Shown: in pieces, positions 1-9,175 of the stretch
Numbering within the stretch: position 1 is the first letter of the stretch
Layout of the letters: each line of letters opens with the position of its first letter
NCBI GenBank assembly: GCA_964448305.1
Contig: CAYUWB010000003.1
Span: forward strand, 1 to 64,000
Length of the DNA: 64,000 bases
Direction: 5' to 3'
DNA from: Thioglobus_C sp964448305
GTDB taxonomy: Bacteria > Pseudomonadota > Gammaproteobacteria > PS1 > Pseudothioglobaceae
The notes under the pieces: generated by a model
Databases searched by the model: none
Seen by the model: only the letters and a program-made list of their open reading frames with translations
Told to the model about the DNA's origin: nothing
Translations under genes and position numbers: made by a program

Positions 1-92
1 GTTTTATTATAGTCAATGTTATTGCCAATCGGTAAAGACAAAGCCGTCACGTTCAGCGACTTTATGTTTGCACTGCTATAATAATGTAAGCT

Positions 93-1889
93 TTAGAAGT
101 TGTATGTCAAACTCATTTCAATCGTTCTTTCAAGTTCGTTATAACCATTAACAGTTTGATATTTTTTATTTGTCGCATTATTAACATTAATCAATACCTT
201 TGCTTGTTGATTAATGTCGTAACTAGTTGACAGGTTGAGTAGAGTAAAACCTTTTAAATTATTGGCAATATCATGAGAGGATTTTTTGATTACTTGTACT
301 TTTTGATTGAATTTACCATATTGCTTATTCATTATTAAGTTTGTAATACTTTTTGGTCGCTTAAGCGCTTGAACTGTTTCATCTTTTACTCTGCTCTTAT
401 TTTGGCTATGGCTAAAGTCAATATCGTAGCCAGATATATTTGTATTGATAGATAATTCAACACCTTTGGTGGATAGTTTGGCTATATTTTTGTAAGAATA
501 GTTAGCAGTATTCCACACCCCTTCGGTATCAATAGCATTCTTTACTTTGTTTTGATAAACTTTTGCACTAAAATTTCCCCAACTATGCTGTCTATCTATG
601 CCTAGTTCAGTATTTTTTGAAGTTTCTGGCTTGAGGTAGAGGTTAGCACCAGTCGAGGGTGCGTCTCCAGAGAAGTCCCATCCATATAAGTTCTTTAAGG
701 TGGGTGCTTTAAATGATGTGCCGTGACTTGCAGTTAGTTTGATGCCACTATCAAGATACTTGGCAGCACCCAAGCTGTAAACAGCCTTGTTGCCAAATTT
801 GTTATGCTTGATATATCGAGTGCCTGTATTTATATCAATGCTCTTGATGTTTTTCTGCCAATTAACAAATAAATTATTGGTTGACATTTTTTTATTTTTA
901 GTTGTATTTTTATCGTCAATTTTTGACATGCCAATATTAAGTAGAGCCTCATCAATCTTAATATCGTTAAACAATGTTATGTTTGTTGTTTTATATTTAT
1001 CTCCAATAGTTACTGCATTTATGCCACTATCTCTGCTGCTTTTAGTTTGAGCAATTGATATTTTTGATTTCCATGTGTTGCTGAATGTTTTTTTTGTATT
1101 AAGTGTCACTTTTCTTAATTTTGTATCACCTAACTCTCCACCATCTGCACCACCAAAACTGTCATATTCAGCCCTATCTCTAGACTTTAAATAACTAATA
1201 TTAAATCGCTCATTACCTAATTTAATTTGCGTAGACTGATTTTTAATACTGTCTTTTTCAGTGTTTCCTTTTTGTGAAGAGATGCCATCCGTTTTATAAT
1301 TATTATGTGAGAAACGAACAAACCCGTCTTTACCACCACCACTCGCTGACAGAATGTAAGTTTTAGAATTATGTGTTCCGAATCTAGCACTTACTGTACC
1401 CTGTGTACCTTCTGCACCGTTTTTAGTAGTGATAGAAATAACGCCCGAGATTGCGCCTGAGCCATATAAAACAGAACCCGCACCTTTAACGATTTCAATT
1501 TTTTCAATATCGTTGAGCGGAATGGTGGTTAATCCATATTCAATTGCACCATTAAGAGAATCGGCACTCGTCATGCTTACACCGTCAAGTACAAATAAAG
1601 TATCTTCTGATCTGCCGCCACGGATAAATACACCTGGTACATTGCCTTGCGGGTTGCTTAATGCAATACTCGGTATTGTCGCTAAAAAATCTAGGAAAGT
1701 GTTGGCGCCAGTCGCTTTGATATCGATTTCAGTAAATGTCAGTGTTGAAGCAATAGATCCAATAACTGGGGCATCTGTTCGATATTCAGTATTTAGATAA
1801 ATAGGAATAGGGCCTAATACTGCATTGGTTGCTGTAGTAAAAGTTAGTACAGAAGTTGCAAGGACGAAAGAAATTTTTTTGAAGTTCAT
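93..1889 (-). CDS. btuB: TonB-dependent outer-membrane receptor, probably for vitamin B12
   Basis: 598 aa. A signal peptide (about residues 1-23, ending at TNA) is followed by a TonB plug domain (about 55-160; motifs GVFIRGGRSEDTLFVLDG and GSVLYGSGAISGVISI) and a 22-strand-type beta-barrel ending in the outer-membrane signature YNF. The family takes scarce ligands across the outer membrane with TonB energy. The B12 assignment rests on the cobalamin riboswitch in its leader, because the barrel alone does not reveal the ligand. No btuCDF or corrinoid salvage genes are in the window. The protein is close to the size of E. coli BtuB. The receptor class is certain; the substrate is an inference. 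Confidence 0.85.
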   Translation of the reverse strand: MNFKKISFVLATSVLTFTTATNAVLGPIPIYLNTEYRTDAPVIGSIASTLTFTEIDIKATGANTFLDFLATIPSIALSNPQGNVPGVFIRGGRSEDTLFVLDGVSMTSADSLNGAIEYGLTTIPLNDIEKIEIVKGAGSVLYGSGAISGVISITTKNGAEGTQGTVSARFGTHNSKTYILSASGGGKDGFVRFSHNNYKTDGISSQKGNTEKDSIKNQSTQIKLGNERFNISYLKSRDRAEYDSFGGADGGELGDTKLRKVTLNTKKTFSNTWKSKISIAQTKSSRDSGINAVTIGDKYKTTNITLFNDIKIDEALLNIGMSKIDDKNTTKNKKMSTNNLFVNWQKNIKSIDINTGTRYIKHNKFGNKAVYSLGAAKYLDSGIKLTASHGTSFKAPTLKNLYGWDFSGDAPSTGANLYLKPETSKNTELGIDRQHSWGNFSAKVYQNKVKNAIDTEGVWNTANYSYKNIAKLSTKGVELSINTNISGYDIDFSHSQNKSRVKDETVQALKRPKSITNLIMNKQYGKFNQKVQVIKKSSHDIANNLKGFTLLNLSTSYDINQQAKVLINVNNATNKKYQTVNGYNELERTIEMSLTYNF

Positions 1890-1950
1890 GATTGCTCCGT
1901 TAATTATTTAACGAGCGCGAGAATGAGATACATAAAATATATATCTATCT

Positions 1951-2067
1951 ATTACTCACTACCCATCGTAGTTTTTAATTCATTTATTCGAATATGTATC
2001 GGACTTTACCGTTGCGAGGGCAGTGTTGGAGTTGCACCAACTTCCAGAGATTCAAACAGTGAGTAAT
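1951..2067 (-). promoter_or_regulatory. Cobalamin riboswitch in the btuB leader
   Basis: Read on the minus strand, the leader holds the B12-box core (CTGCCCTCGCAACGGTAA, positions about 2007-2024), preceded by the GAAG/GGTG...AACTCC stem and followed by AGTCCGATAC. A perfect 10-bp inverted repeat (2058-2067 with 1951-1960) closes the fold like P1. It lies about 60 nt upstream of the receptor start, consistent with B12-dependent repression of translation or transcription. It is shorter than most AdoCbl riboswitches, so peripheral helices may be reduced. Confidence 0.8.
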
Positions 2068-2159
2068 TATACATACAAGGGTAACTATTATGGAATATGA
2101 AATAGCTATTCTCAGGTAAAATCTTTGATTTTTATATGATTAAGTAGGAGTAAGTAAAG

Positions 2160-3239
2160 ATGAGTCAGGTTTACAATTTTAGTGCCGGCCCTGCAATGTT
2201 ACCAGCGCAGGTGTTAAAGCAGATGCAAGGGGAATTATTAGAGTACGGCAATGCCAAAGCATCGGTTATGGAAATCTCTCATCGTGGTGCTGATTTTATG
2301 GCGATGGCACAAAAATCTGAGCAAGATCTTAGAGACTTGATGAATATTCCCAGCAACTATAAAGTTTTGTTTTTACAAGGTGGTGCATCGGCCCAGTTTT
2401 CAATGGTACCGATTAATCTTCTTCGTGGAAAAACTAAAGCCAACTACGCACATACTGGCCACTGGTCAAAAAAAGCGATTGCTGAAGGTCAGCGTTATTG
2501 TGATGTAAACATTTGTACGGATAGCTCGGGTAATAAATACACCAACATTGATGATTTTTCAAACTGGAATATTGATGCAGATGGCGCTTACCTACATTAC
2601 ACACCGAATGAAACGATTGCTGGTTTAGAGTTTGATTATGTGCCTGAAGTAGATATGCCGTTAGTGGCTGATATGTCATCGACGATTTTATCGCGTGAGA
2701 TTGATGTTTCTAAATACGGGGTGATTTACGCGGGTGCACAAAAAAATATTAGTATTTCTGGTTTAACTATTGTGATTGTAAGAGAAGACTTAATTGGTGA
2801 TGTGGTTGCGAATCAACCAGTTTTGTTTGATTATGCAACGCAGGCAAATAACGATTCAATGTATAACACACCATCAACTTACCCTTGGTATGTGGCGGGC
2901 CGTGTATTTGAATGGTTAAAAGAGCAGGGTGGTTTGAGTGCGATGGCTAAGATTAATGAAACTAAGGCTAAGACGCTTTATGATGCAATCGATGGCTCTG
3001 ATTTTTATTCAAACCCAGTGGCAGAAAAATATCGCTCTTGGATGAATGTGCCATTTTTATTAGCCAATGAAGATCTAAACGGTTTGTTCTTAGAAAAAGC
3101 AGCCGAGCGTGATTTAATCACACTTAAAGGTCATCGTTCTGTGGGCGGTATGCGTGCAAGTATTTACAATGCAATGCCACAAGAAGGTATTGATTCATTG
3201 GTTAGTTTTATGAAAGATTTCGAGGAGGAAAATGCATAA
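2160..3239 (+). CDS. serC: Phosphoserine aminotransferase
   Basis: 359 aa, usual family length. It converts 3-phosphohydroxypyruvate and glutamate to phosphoserine (PLP enzyme, cytoplasm) and serves serine and possibly pyridoxine synthesis. Visible motifs are FSAGPAMLP at the N-terminus, GGASAQFSMVP, DMSSTILSREID, and YAGAQKNISISG holding the PLP lysine. A good ribosome site (AGGAG) precedes the ATG. It is first in a six-gene run; its stop overlaps the serA start as TAATG, so the two are translationally coupled. The gene order serC-pheA-hisC-tyrA-aroA is common in gammaproteobacteria. Confidence 0.97.
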   Translation: MSQVYNFSAGPAMLPAQVLKQMQGELLEYGNAKASVMEISHRGADFMAMAQKSEQDLRDLMNIPSNYKVLFLQGGASAQFSMVPINLLRGKTKANYAHTGHWSKKAIAEGQRYCDVNICTDSSGNKYTNIDDFSNWNIDADGAYLHYTPNETIAGLEFDYVPEVDMPLVADMSSTILSREIDVSKYGVIYAGAQKNISISGLTIVIVREDLIGDVVANQPVLFDYATQANNDSMYNTPSTYPWYVAGRVFEWLKEQGGLSAMAKINETKAKTLYDAIDGSDFYSNPVAEKYRSWMNVPFLLANEDLNGLFLEKAAERDLITLKGHRSVGGMRASIYNAMPQEGIDSLVSFMKDFEEENA

Positions 3240-4396
3240 TGGTTAAGGTACAAACACTCAATAATATTTCACCCGTTGGTTTAGATAAATTACCAAGAGA
3301 GGGTTATGAAGTTGCTTCTGAAGTAACAAACCCTGATGCAATTTTGGTGCGTAGTGCCAAGATGCATGATATGGAAATTGGTGATAATTTAAAAGCAGTA
3401 GGCCGCGCTGGCGCTGGCGTTAATAACATTCCACTCGATAAAATGAGCGAGCAGGGTGTAGTAGTATTTAATGCACCAGGTGCTAATGCTAACGCGGTAA
3501 AAGAATTAGTGATTTCGTCAATGTTATTATCTAGTCGTAATATTTGCCAAGCTTGGAATTATGTTAATGGATTACCGTTAGATAACTTAAAGACTGCCAT
3601 TGAAGATGGCAAGAAAAATTATGCTGGCTCAGAGTTACCAGGCAAAACCTTGGGTATTGTTGGTCTCGGTGCAATCGGCGTGCAAATTGCTAATGCAGCA
3701 AATGCGCTTGGTATGAAAGTGATTGGTTTTGATCCGTCAATCACCATTAAAAGTGCTTGGAAATTATCGGCAGAAGTTGAGCAAGCGCTGAGTGTGGATG
3801 AGTTGTTTTCACAAAGTGATTTCGTTTCGTTCCATGTGCCGTTGGTTGAAGGTACTAAAAATTTACTCAATGAAGATCGTATTGCGTTGTTACCAGAAGG
3901 TGCGACTATTTTAAACTTTGCTCGTGATGGCATCATTGATGAAGATGCATTAATCACAGCACTTGAAGCAGGAAAAGTGAAATACTACGTGACAGATTTC
4001 CCAATTGATAATAAGAAGGATCACGAACGTGTTATCGCGCTGCCTCACTTAGGTGCATCGACAGCAGAAGCAGAAGATAATTGTGCAATTATGGTGGCAA
4101 ATCAAATTAAAGATTATCTTGAAAACGGCAACATCTTAAATTCGGTAAATTTTCCTGAAGCTAAAATGCCTAGAGCGGGTAAAGAGCGCTTGGCAATTAC
4201 ACATCAGAATATTCCAAACATGGTGGGCCAGATCTCAACGGCAGTTGCTGATGCAGGTGCGAATATTGTTGATATGCTTAACAAATCAAGAGATGAAGTT
4301 GCTTATACTTTAATTGACCTAGAGAGTGAAATTTCTGATACAGTAATCGATAATTTAAAACAGATTGAAGGCATCCTAACAGTAAGAGGCCTTTAG
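3239..4396 (+). CDS. serA: D-3-phosphoglycerate dehydrogenase
   Basis: 385 aa. First committed step of serine synthesis: NAD-dependent oxidation of 3-phosphoglycerate, feeding the serC product next door. It has the 2-hydroxyacid dehydrogenase fold with the NAD motif GIVGLGAIGVQIA (about residues 138-150), the catalytic region NFARDGIIDEDAL, LPHLGASTAEAE with the catalytic histidine, and a C-terminal ACT domain (about 315-385) that usually gives serine feedback inhibition. It is the short form without the extra intervening domain. Its insertion between serC and pheA completes the serine branch inside the aromatic operon. Confidence 0.95.
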   Translation: MVKVQTLNNISPVGLDKLPREGYEVASEVTNPDAILVRSAKMHDMEIGDNLKAVGRAGAGVNNIPLDKMSEQGVVVFNAPGANANAVKELVISSMLLSSRNICQAWNYVNGLPLDNLKTAIEDGKKNYAGSELPGKTLGIVGLGAIGVQIANAANALGMKVIGFDPSITIKSAWKLSAEVEQALSVDELFSQSDFVSFHVPLVEGTKNLLNEDRIALLPEGATILNFARDGIIDEDALITALEAGKVKYYVTDFPIDNKKDHERVIALPHLGASTAEAEDNCAIMVANQIKDYLENGNILNSVNFPEAKMPRAGKERLAITHQNIPNMVGQISTAVADAGANIVDMLNKSRDEVAYTLIDLESEISDTVIDNLKQIEGILTVRGL

Positions 4397-4403
4397 ATAG
4401 TAA

Positions 4404-5483
4404 ATGGCTAAAAAAACACTAGATGAGCTAAGAGTTGAAATTGATGCGCTGGATAGAGAGATTCAGTCATTAATCGGTGCGCGAGCTGAACTTGCCTCAG
4501 CAGTAGCAGAAGTTAAAAAAGCTGCAAAAGATCAAAGTGTTTTTTACCGTCCAGAGCGTGAAGCACAAGTGTTACGCGCTATTATTGAGCGTAATGATAA
4601 TTTGCTAAAAGATAAAGATATGGCGCATATCTTCCGCGAGATTATGTCAGCTTGTCTTGCTTTAGAGCAACCACTTAAAATTGCTTATTTAGGGCCTGAG
4701 GGTACATTTACACAAGAAGCGGCTTTAAAGCACTTTGGGCATGCGGTATCGACGCTTGATTGTGGCAATATCGATGAGATTTTCCATCAAGTTGAAAAAG
4801 GCAATGCGCATTATGGCGTTGTGCCAATTGAAAATTCATCCAACGGTGTTGTTGGCGGTACGGTTGACATGCTCTATTCTCAAAGTTTAAAGATTTGCGG
4901 TGAAGTAGAGATTTCAATTCAACATCAATTGATGATGGCTGATCAGTCGCAAGAAATTAAAACGATTTATGCACACCAGCAAGCGCTTGATCAATGTCAG
5001 CGTTGGCTGGGCAATCATTATCCAAATGCTGAGCTTAAAGCTGTAGCGTCCAATGCTTTGGCTGCTAGGTTGGTTAAAGATGAGCCTCATGCGGCGGCAA
5101 TTGCATCGGAGGCAGCATTAGGTTTGTATGGGTTGGAGCGAGCAGCGAAAAATATTGAAGACAAAACTGGTAATGTCACGCGCTTCTTAGTGCTTGGTAA
5201 AGAAGATATTGCACCTTCAGGTGAAGACAAAACCTCAATTTTAGTAGTTACTAAGCACGAATCTGGTGCGTTACTTGATTTGTTAGAGCCATTTAAAGAG
5301 CAAAATATTAATATGCTGCAATTGGCACGTCATCCAATTCCTGGTGTGAAATGGGAATACTTATTCTTGATTGATATTGAGGGTCATCAGCAAGAAGCTC
5401 ATGTTCAAACTGCCTTGGAAAAAGTTGCTGACAGAGTGTTAAAAGTTGATATTCTAGGCTCTTACCCAGTCGCTGTTTTATGA
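4404..5483 (+). CDS. pheA: Chorismate mutase-prephenate dehydratase (P-protein)
   Basis: 359 aa bifunctional enzyme of phenylalanine synthesis. Residues 1-90 form the AroQ chorismate mutase helix bundle (LDELRVEIDALDREI). Residues 92-265 are prephenate dehydratase (AYLGPEGTFTQ, ENSSNGVVGGTVDML, and NVTRF at 257-261). Residues 277-359 are an ACT domain. GALL is kept at 288-291, but the phenylalanine-binding ESRP motif is replaced by ARHP (308-311), which suggests altered feedback control. The gene starts 7 nt after serA and overlaps hisC by ATGA. Confidence 0.95.
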   Translation: MAKKTLDELRVEIDALDREIQSLIGARAELASAVAEVKKAAKDQSVFYRPEREAQVLRAIIERNDNLLKDKDMAHIFREIMSACLALEQPLKIAYLGPEGTFTQEAALKHFGHAVSTLDCGNIDEIFHQVEKGNAHYGVVPIENSSNGVVGGTVDMLYSQSLKICGEVEISIQHQLMMADQSQEIKTIYAHQQALDQCQRWLGNHYPNAELKAVASNALAARLVKDEPHAAAIASEAALGLYGLERAAKNIEDKTGNVTRFLVLGKEDIAPSGEDKTSILVVTKHESGALLDLLEPFKEQNINMLQLARHPIPGVKWEYLFLIDIEGHQQEAHVQTALEKVADRVLKVDILGSYPVAVL

Positions 5484-6544
5484 GTGTCTGTAAGTCTATT
5501 CTCTCCCTGAGTCCATATCAGGGAGGTAAGCCTATTAGTGAGTTACAACGTGAGCTAGGTTTAGATCATGTGGTTAAACTCGCCAGCAATGAAAACCCTT
5601 TGGGTCCAGGATCTAAAGCGCTAGAAGCAATACAACAAGCTAGCACCGAAGTTAGTCGGTATCCAGACGGCAATGGTTTTGAACTTAAACAAGCAATTGC
5701 AACGCATTTATCAGTTTTAGCTGAAAACATCACATTGGGTAATGGCTCAAATGATATTTTAGAATTAATCGCTAGAGCTTATGTTTGTCGAGCAGAAGAT
5801 GAGGTGATTTTTTCGCAATATGCCTTTGTAGTTTATCCATTAGTCACCCAAGCTTTAGGCGCGACCCCAGTAGTAACACCGGCCAATAATTTTGGCCATG
5901 ATCTTGATGCCATGCTTGCATCAGTTACGGATAACACCAAGCTGATTTTTATTGCAAATCCAAACAATCCAACGGGTACATTGTTAAGTGATGATGCGGT
6001 TTATGCGTTTTTATCAAAAGTGCCAAGCTCGGTTATTGTGGTGCTAGATCAAGCTTATGTTGAGTATTTAGATGTTGCGGATAAGGCAATTACTTGGTTA
6101 AATAAATTTGATAATTTAATTATTACTCGCACCTTCTCTAAAGCTTATGGTTTAGCCGGTTTAAGAGTAGGGTATTCTCTTTCTAACCCTAAAATTGCAG
6201 ATTATTTAAATCGTATTCGTCAACCGTTTAATGTAAACCATGTTGCCCAAAGTGCAGCTATAGCAGCCATTGCTGATGAGGGTTTTTTAGTCAGATCGGT
6301 TGTTGCAAACAAAAATGGCTTATTACAACTATCGCAAGGGTTTAAAGGTTTGGGTTTGTCCTATATTCCATCATATGCGAATTTTATTGCAGTGAAAGTA
6401 AAGGATGCTGGTGCAACTTATCAAAAATTATTAGAGAAAGGTTTTATTGTTCGTCCTGTTGAAATGAAGGGTTATTTGCGAGTTTCAGTGGGCACTAGAA
6501 ATGAGAATGAAGAATTTCTTGATGCGTTAAAATCAGTCTTATGA
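5480..6544 (+). CDS. hisC: Histidinol-phosphate / aromatic aminotransferase
   Basis: 354 aa PLP-dependent class I/II aminotransferase. It shows LASNENPLGPG, FIANPNNPTGT, and the PLP-lysine segment TRTFSKAYGLAGLRVGY, all typical of HisC. Being placed between pheA and tyrA, it may also transaminate phenylpyruvate, hydroxyphenylpyruvate or prephenate, as HisC2-type enzymes do; this is an inference from context. hisD and hisG lie 47 kb away in the window without a hisC beside them, so this copy could serve both pathways. ATGA overlaps at both ends indicate tight coupling. Confidence 0.93.
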   Translation: MSVCKSILSLSPYQGGKPISELQRELGLDHVVKLASNENPLGPGSKALEAIQQASTEVSRYPDGNGFELKQAIATHLSVLAENITLGNGSNDILELIARAYVCRAEDEVIFSQYAFVVYPLVTQALGATPVVTPANNFGHDLDAMLASVTDNTKLIFIANPNNPTGTLLSDDAVYAFLSKVPSSVIVVLDQAYVEYLDVADKAITWLNKFDNLIITRTFSKAYGLAGLRVGYSLSNPKIADYLNRIRQPFNVNHVAQSAAIAAIADEGFLVRSVVANKNGLLQLSQGFKGLGLSYIPSYANFIAVKVKDAGATYQKLLEKGFIVRPVEMKGYLRVSVGTRNENEEFLDALKSVL

Positions 6545-7395
6545 TAGATAAAATTTGTATTATTGGCGTTGGACTTATTGGCGGATCATTCGCTGCAGGG
6601 TTAAAACAATCCAGTCAAACAAAAACTATTGTTGGTTTTGGCCGTCACAAAGATAGTTTGGAAAAAGCCAAAACACTTGGTGTTATTGACGAATACAGCT
6701 TAGATATTGCAACAGCGCTACAAGGTGTTAATATGGTGTTAATCGCCACACCGGTTGATAGTTTTGGTGCGGTCTTGGAAATGATTAAACCACATATTGA
6801 CGATTCGGTGATTATTTCAGATGTGGGCAGCACCAAAGGTAGTGTGGTCAATATTGCAAAGCAAGTTTTTGGAAGAGTGCCCACAAGATTTATTCCTGCA
6901 CATCCAATTGCAGGCAAAGAAAAAAGTGGTGTAGAAGCCAGTGATGGTACGCTGTTTAATAATAAACGCGTTATTCTAACACCAGAAAGTGATTCTGATA
7001 TTCAAGCATTAGAGGCAGTATCAGGATTATGGGAAATATTAGGAGCAAAGGTAGAAACAATGACACATCAACAACATGACGATTTATTGGCAATGACTTC
7101 GCATTTGCCACATATGCTAGCGTTTGGTTTAATGGACTATTTAATTGAAAAAAATCCAGATGCCTGTGATTATGCAGCAGGTGGTTTTAAAGATTTTTCA
7201 CGTATTGCATCGAGTGATTCTATTATGTGGCGTGATATTTGTCTTAATAATTCAGCAGATATTGTGAAGCATATTAAAGGTTACCAGCAAGCATTAGACA
7301 AGCTTTCAAATTTGATTGAAGACAATCAACCGGAAGCATTAGAGAAGTTATTTGCAGAGGCAAAGTCTGCTCGTGATGAGTGGATTGAAGATTAA
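6541..7395 (+). CDS. tyrA: Prephenate dehydrogenase (TyrA type)
   Basis: 284 aa, the short monofunctional form without chorismate mutase. It oxidatively decarboxylates prephenate (or arogenate) for tyrosine synthesis. It has the NAD motif IIGVGLIGGSFAAG at the N-terminus, ISDVGSTKG, the substrate motif HPIAGKEKSGV, and TSHLPHMLAFGL. There is no C-terminal ACT domain, so tyrosine feedback would have to act through the catalytic domain. The start overlaps the hisC stop by 4 nt. Whether prephenate or arogenate, and NAD or NADP, is preferred cannot be read from the sequence. Confidence 0.93.
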   Translation: MIDKICIIGVGLIGGSFAAGLKQSSQTKTIVGFGRHKDSLEKAKTLGVIDEYSLDIATALQGVNMVLIATPVDSFGAVLEMIKPHIDDSVIISDVGSTKGSVVNIAKQVFGRVPTRFIPAHPIAGKEKSGVEASDGTLFNNKRVILTPESDSDIQALEAVSGLWEILGAKVETMTHQQHDDLLAMTSHLPHMLAFGLMDYLIEKNPDACDYAAGGFKDFSRIASSDSIMWRDICLNNSADIVKHIKGYQQALDKLSNLIEDNQPEALEKLFAEAKSARDEWIED

Positions 7396-7406
7396 ATTAA
7401 AAAAAT

Positions 7407-8708
7407 ATGAGTAAATTTATAGCCCAACCAGCGCATTCATTATCAGGCCAATTAAAAGTACCGGGTGATAAATCAATATCCCATCGTTCGATTATGCTGG
7501 GTTCACTTGCTGATGGTGTTACTAAAGTTAGTGGATTTTTAGAAGGGGAAGATGCCTTATCCACACTAAAAGCATTCCAAGCAATGGGTGTAGAAATTGA
7601 GCGTGAAGGCGATAATGTGACAATTCATGGTGTTGGTATTAATGGTTTAAAGAAACCATCAGAACCGCTTGATTTGGGAAACTCTGGCACATCAATTCGA
7701 CTCATGTCAGGCATCTTGGCTGCCCAAGATTTTGATTGTGAGTTGATTGGCGATGAATCTTTATCGAAGCGCCCAATGGGTAGAGTGATTAATCCGTTGA
7801 CTGAAATGGGCGCATCAATTGACAGTAATGATGGCAAACCACCACTTAAGATTAAAGGTGGGCAACAACTTAAAGGTATTGATTATGATTTGCCTGTTGC
7901 ATCTGCACAAGTAAAGTCATGTGTGTTGTTGGCTGGATTGTACGCACAAGGCGATACTTGTGTTACTGAGCCAGCACCCACACGTGATCATACTGAGCGC
8001 ATGTTAAAAGGTTTGGGTTATGATGTTCGTGTGAATGACAACCAAATGTGTTTAACTGGTGGTGGAAAATTAACCGCCACTGAAATTCAAGTGCCAAGTG
8101 ACATCTCTTCTTCTGCATTCTTTATGGTGGCGGCCGCGATTGCACCACAAGCCGATGTAACACTAACCGGTGTTAATGTTAATCCAACTCGTACTGGCGT
8201 GATCGACATTCTTAAGCTTATGGGTGCAAACCTTGTTTTGTCAAACGAGCGTGAAATTGGTGGTGAATTGTTGGCTGATATTAGAATTCAATCATCAGAA
8301 TTAAAAGGCATCCCTATTCCAGAAGCCTTAGTACCATTGGCGATTGACGAGTTTCCAGCTATGTTCATTGCAGCAAGTTGTGCACAGGGTGAAACGGTAT
8401 TAACCGGCGCAAAAGAGCTTAGAGTTAAAGAATCTGACCGTATTCAGGTGATGGCAGATGGCTTAGATATTTTAGGTATTGAAAACGAAGTACTGGAAGA
8501 TGGTATTAAGATTCAAGGTGGCGCTTTCCAAAAGCCAACAGCAATCATTAAGTCACACCATGATCACCGAATTTCAATGTCATTTGCCGTAGCGTCACTC
8601 AGATGCAATTATCTAATTGAAATTGATGGTGTTGATAATGTAATGACATCATTCCCTAATTTTGTTGAACTAGCCAATAGTGCGGGCATGAATATTACAG
8701 AAGTGTAA
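7407..8708 (+). CDS. aroA: 3-phosphoshikimate 1-carboxyvinyltransferase (EPSP synthase)
   Basis: 433 aa, full length. It joins shikimate-3-phosphate and PEP in the shikimate pathway. It shows PGDKSISHRSIMLGSLA, LGNSGTSIRLMSGIL, KRPMGRVINPL, and RVKESDRIQVMADGL, all signature segments of the family. The inverted-alpha/beta barrel halves are complete. It is the last gene of the operon, ends 16 nt before a strong hairpin terminator, and no cmk-rpsA follows, unlike the arrangement in Pseudomonas. Confidence 0.97.
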   Translation: MSKFIAQPAHSLSGQLKVPGDKSISHRSIMLGSLADGVTKVSGFLEGEDALSTLKAFQAMGVEIEREGDNVTIHGVGINGLKKPSEPLDLGNSGTSIRLMSGILAAQDFDCELIGDESLSKRPMGRVINPLTEMGASIDSNDGKPPLKIKGGQQLKGIDYDLPVASAQVKSCVLLAGLYAQGDTCVTEPAPTRDHTERMLKGLGYDVRVNDNQMCLTGGGKLTATEIQVPSDISSSAFFMVAAAIAPQADVTLTGVNVNPTRTGVIDILKLMGANLVLSNEREIGGELLADIRIQSSELKGIPIPEALVPLAIDEFPAMFIAASCAQGETVLTGAKELRVKESDRIQVMADGLDILGIENEVLEDGIKIQGGAFQKPTAIIKSHHDHRISMSFAVASLRCNYLIEIDGVDNVMTSFPNFVELANSAGMNITEV

Positions 8709-8724
8709 AAAATATTTAGGCGAT

Positions 8725-8752
8725 AAAAAAGGCGCTCAATGAGCGCCTTTTG
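8725..8752. terminator. Bidirectional rho-independent terminator
   Basis: Perfect GC-rich stem AAAAGGCGCTCA/TGAGCGCCTTTT with A-runs on one side and T-runs on the other. It can end both the aromatic operon (plus strand) and the convergent DsrC-like gene (minus strand). Confidence 0.9.
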
Positions 8753-8769
8753 CTTGTAAGGGTTAATGC

Positions 8770-9096
8770 TTAGTAGCCACCTTTACGTTTTGTTTCAGGA
8801 AGACCTGCCACTTTACCAGCTTGCTTAGCAGGGCCTTTAGGGAATAGAGCGTATAATTCTTTAGTGGTTAATTTACCGTCCCAGTCGCCTTTTAAACCTT
8901 TAACCATGTTACGTTCGTTTGGTTGGTTAGCGTTGTTATTAATGTACTCATCACGTAAGAAATTGATTAATTTAAAGCTATCGTCAGTTAAGTTAACACC
9001 TTCTTCTTCTGCAATTTCGTGAGCAATATCTTCGTTCCATTGATTAAGGTCAACTAAGTAACCGTGGTCATCTCTTTCTAAATCAGCTAATGCCAT
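8770..9096 (-). CDS. DsrC/TusE-family protein lacking both conserved cysteines
   Basis: 108 aa. The fold is clearly DsrC: GYLVDLNQWNEDIA, the helical segment INFLRDEYI, and the C-terminal LFPKGPAKQAGKVAGLP. True DsrC carries the trisulfide with siroheme sulfite reductase on two C-terminal cysteines. Here the first is Gly94 (KQAGK instead of KQACK), and the tail TGCV is replaced by ETKRKGGY, so the protein cannot carry sulfur in the known way. Such Cys-less homologues (RspA type) have been proposed to be regulatory. It stands alone, divergent from lepB, with a GGAG ribosome site and an AT-rich promoter region (TATAAT near 9138). No dsr genes are in the window. Confidence 0.9.
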   Translation of the reverse strand: MALADLERDDHGYLVDLNQWNEDIAHEIAEEEGVNLTDDSFKLINFLRDEYINNNANQPNERNMVKGLKGDWDGKLTTKELYALFPKGPAKQAGKVAGLPETKRKGGY

Positions 9097-9175
9097 TTAA
9101 CTTTCTCCAATGTAAAAAATAATAAAAAGAAAACATTATATAATAACCTCTTTTATTATTCACCACTTTTTTGTT

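Noticed and set aside
1429..1800. 123-codon plus-strand frame inside btuB
   Set aside because: Lies wholly opposite the conserved TonB plug domain; no ribosome site or family.
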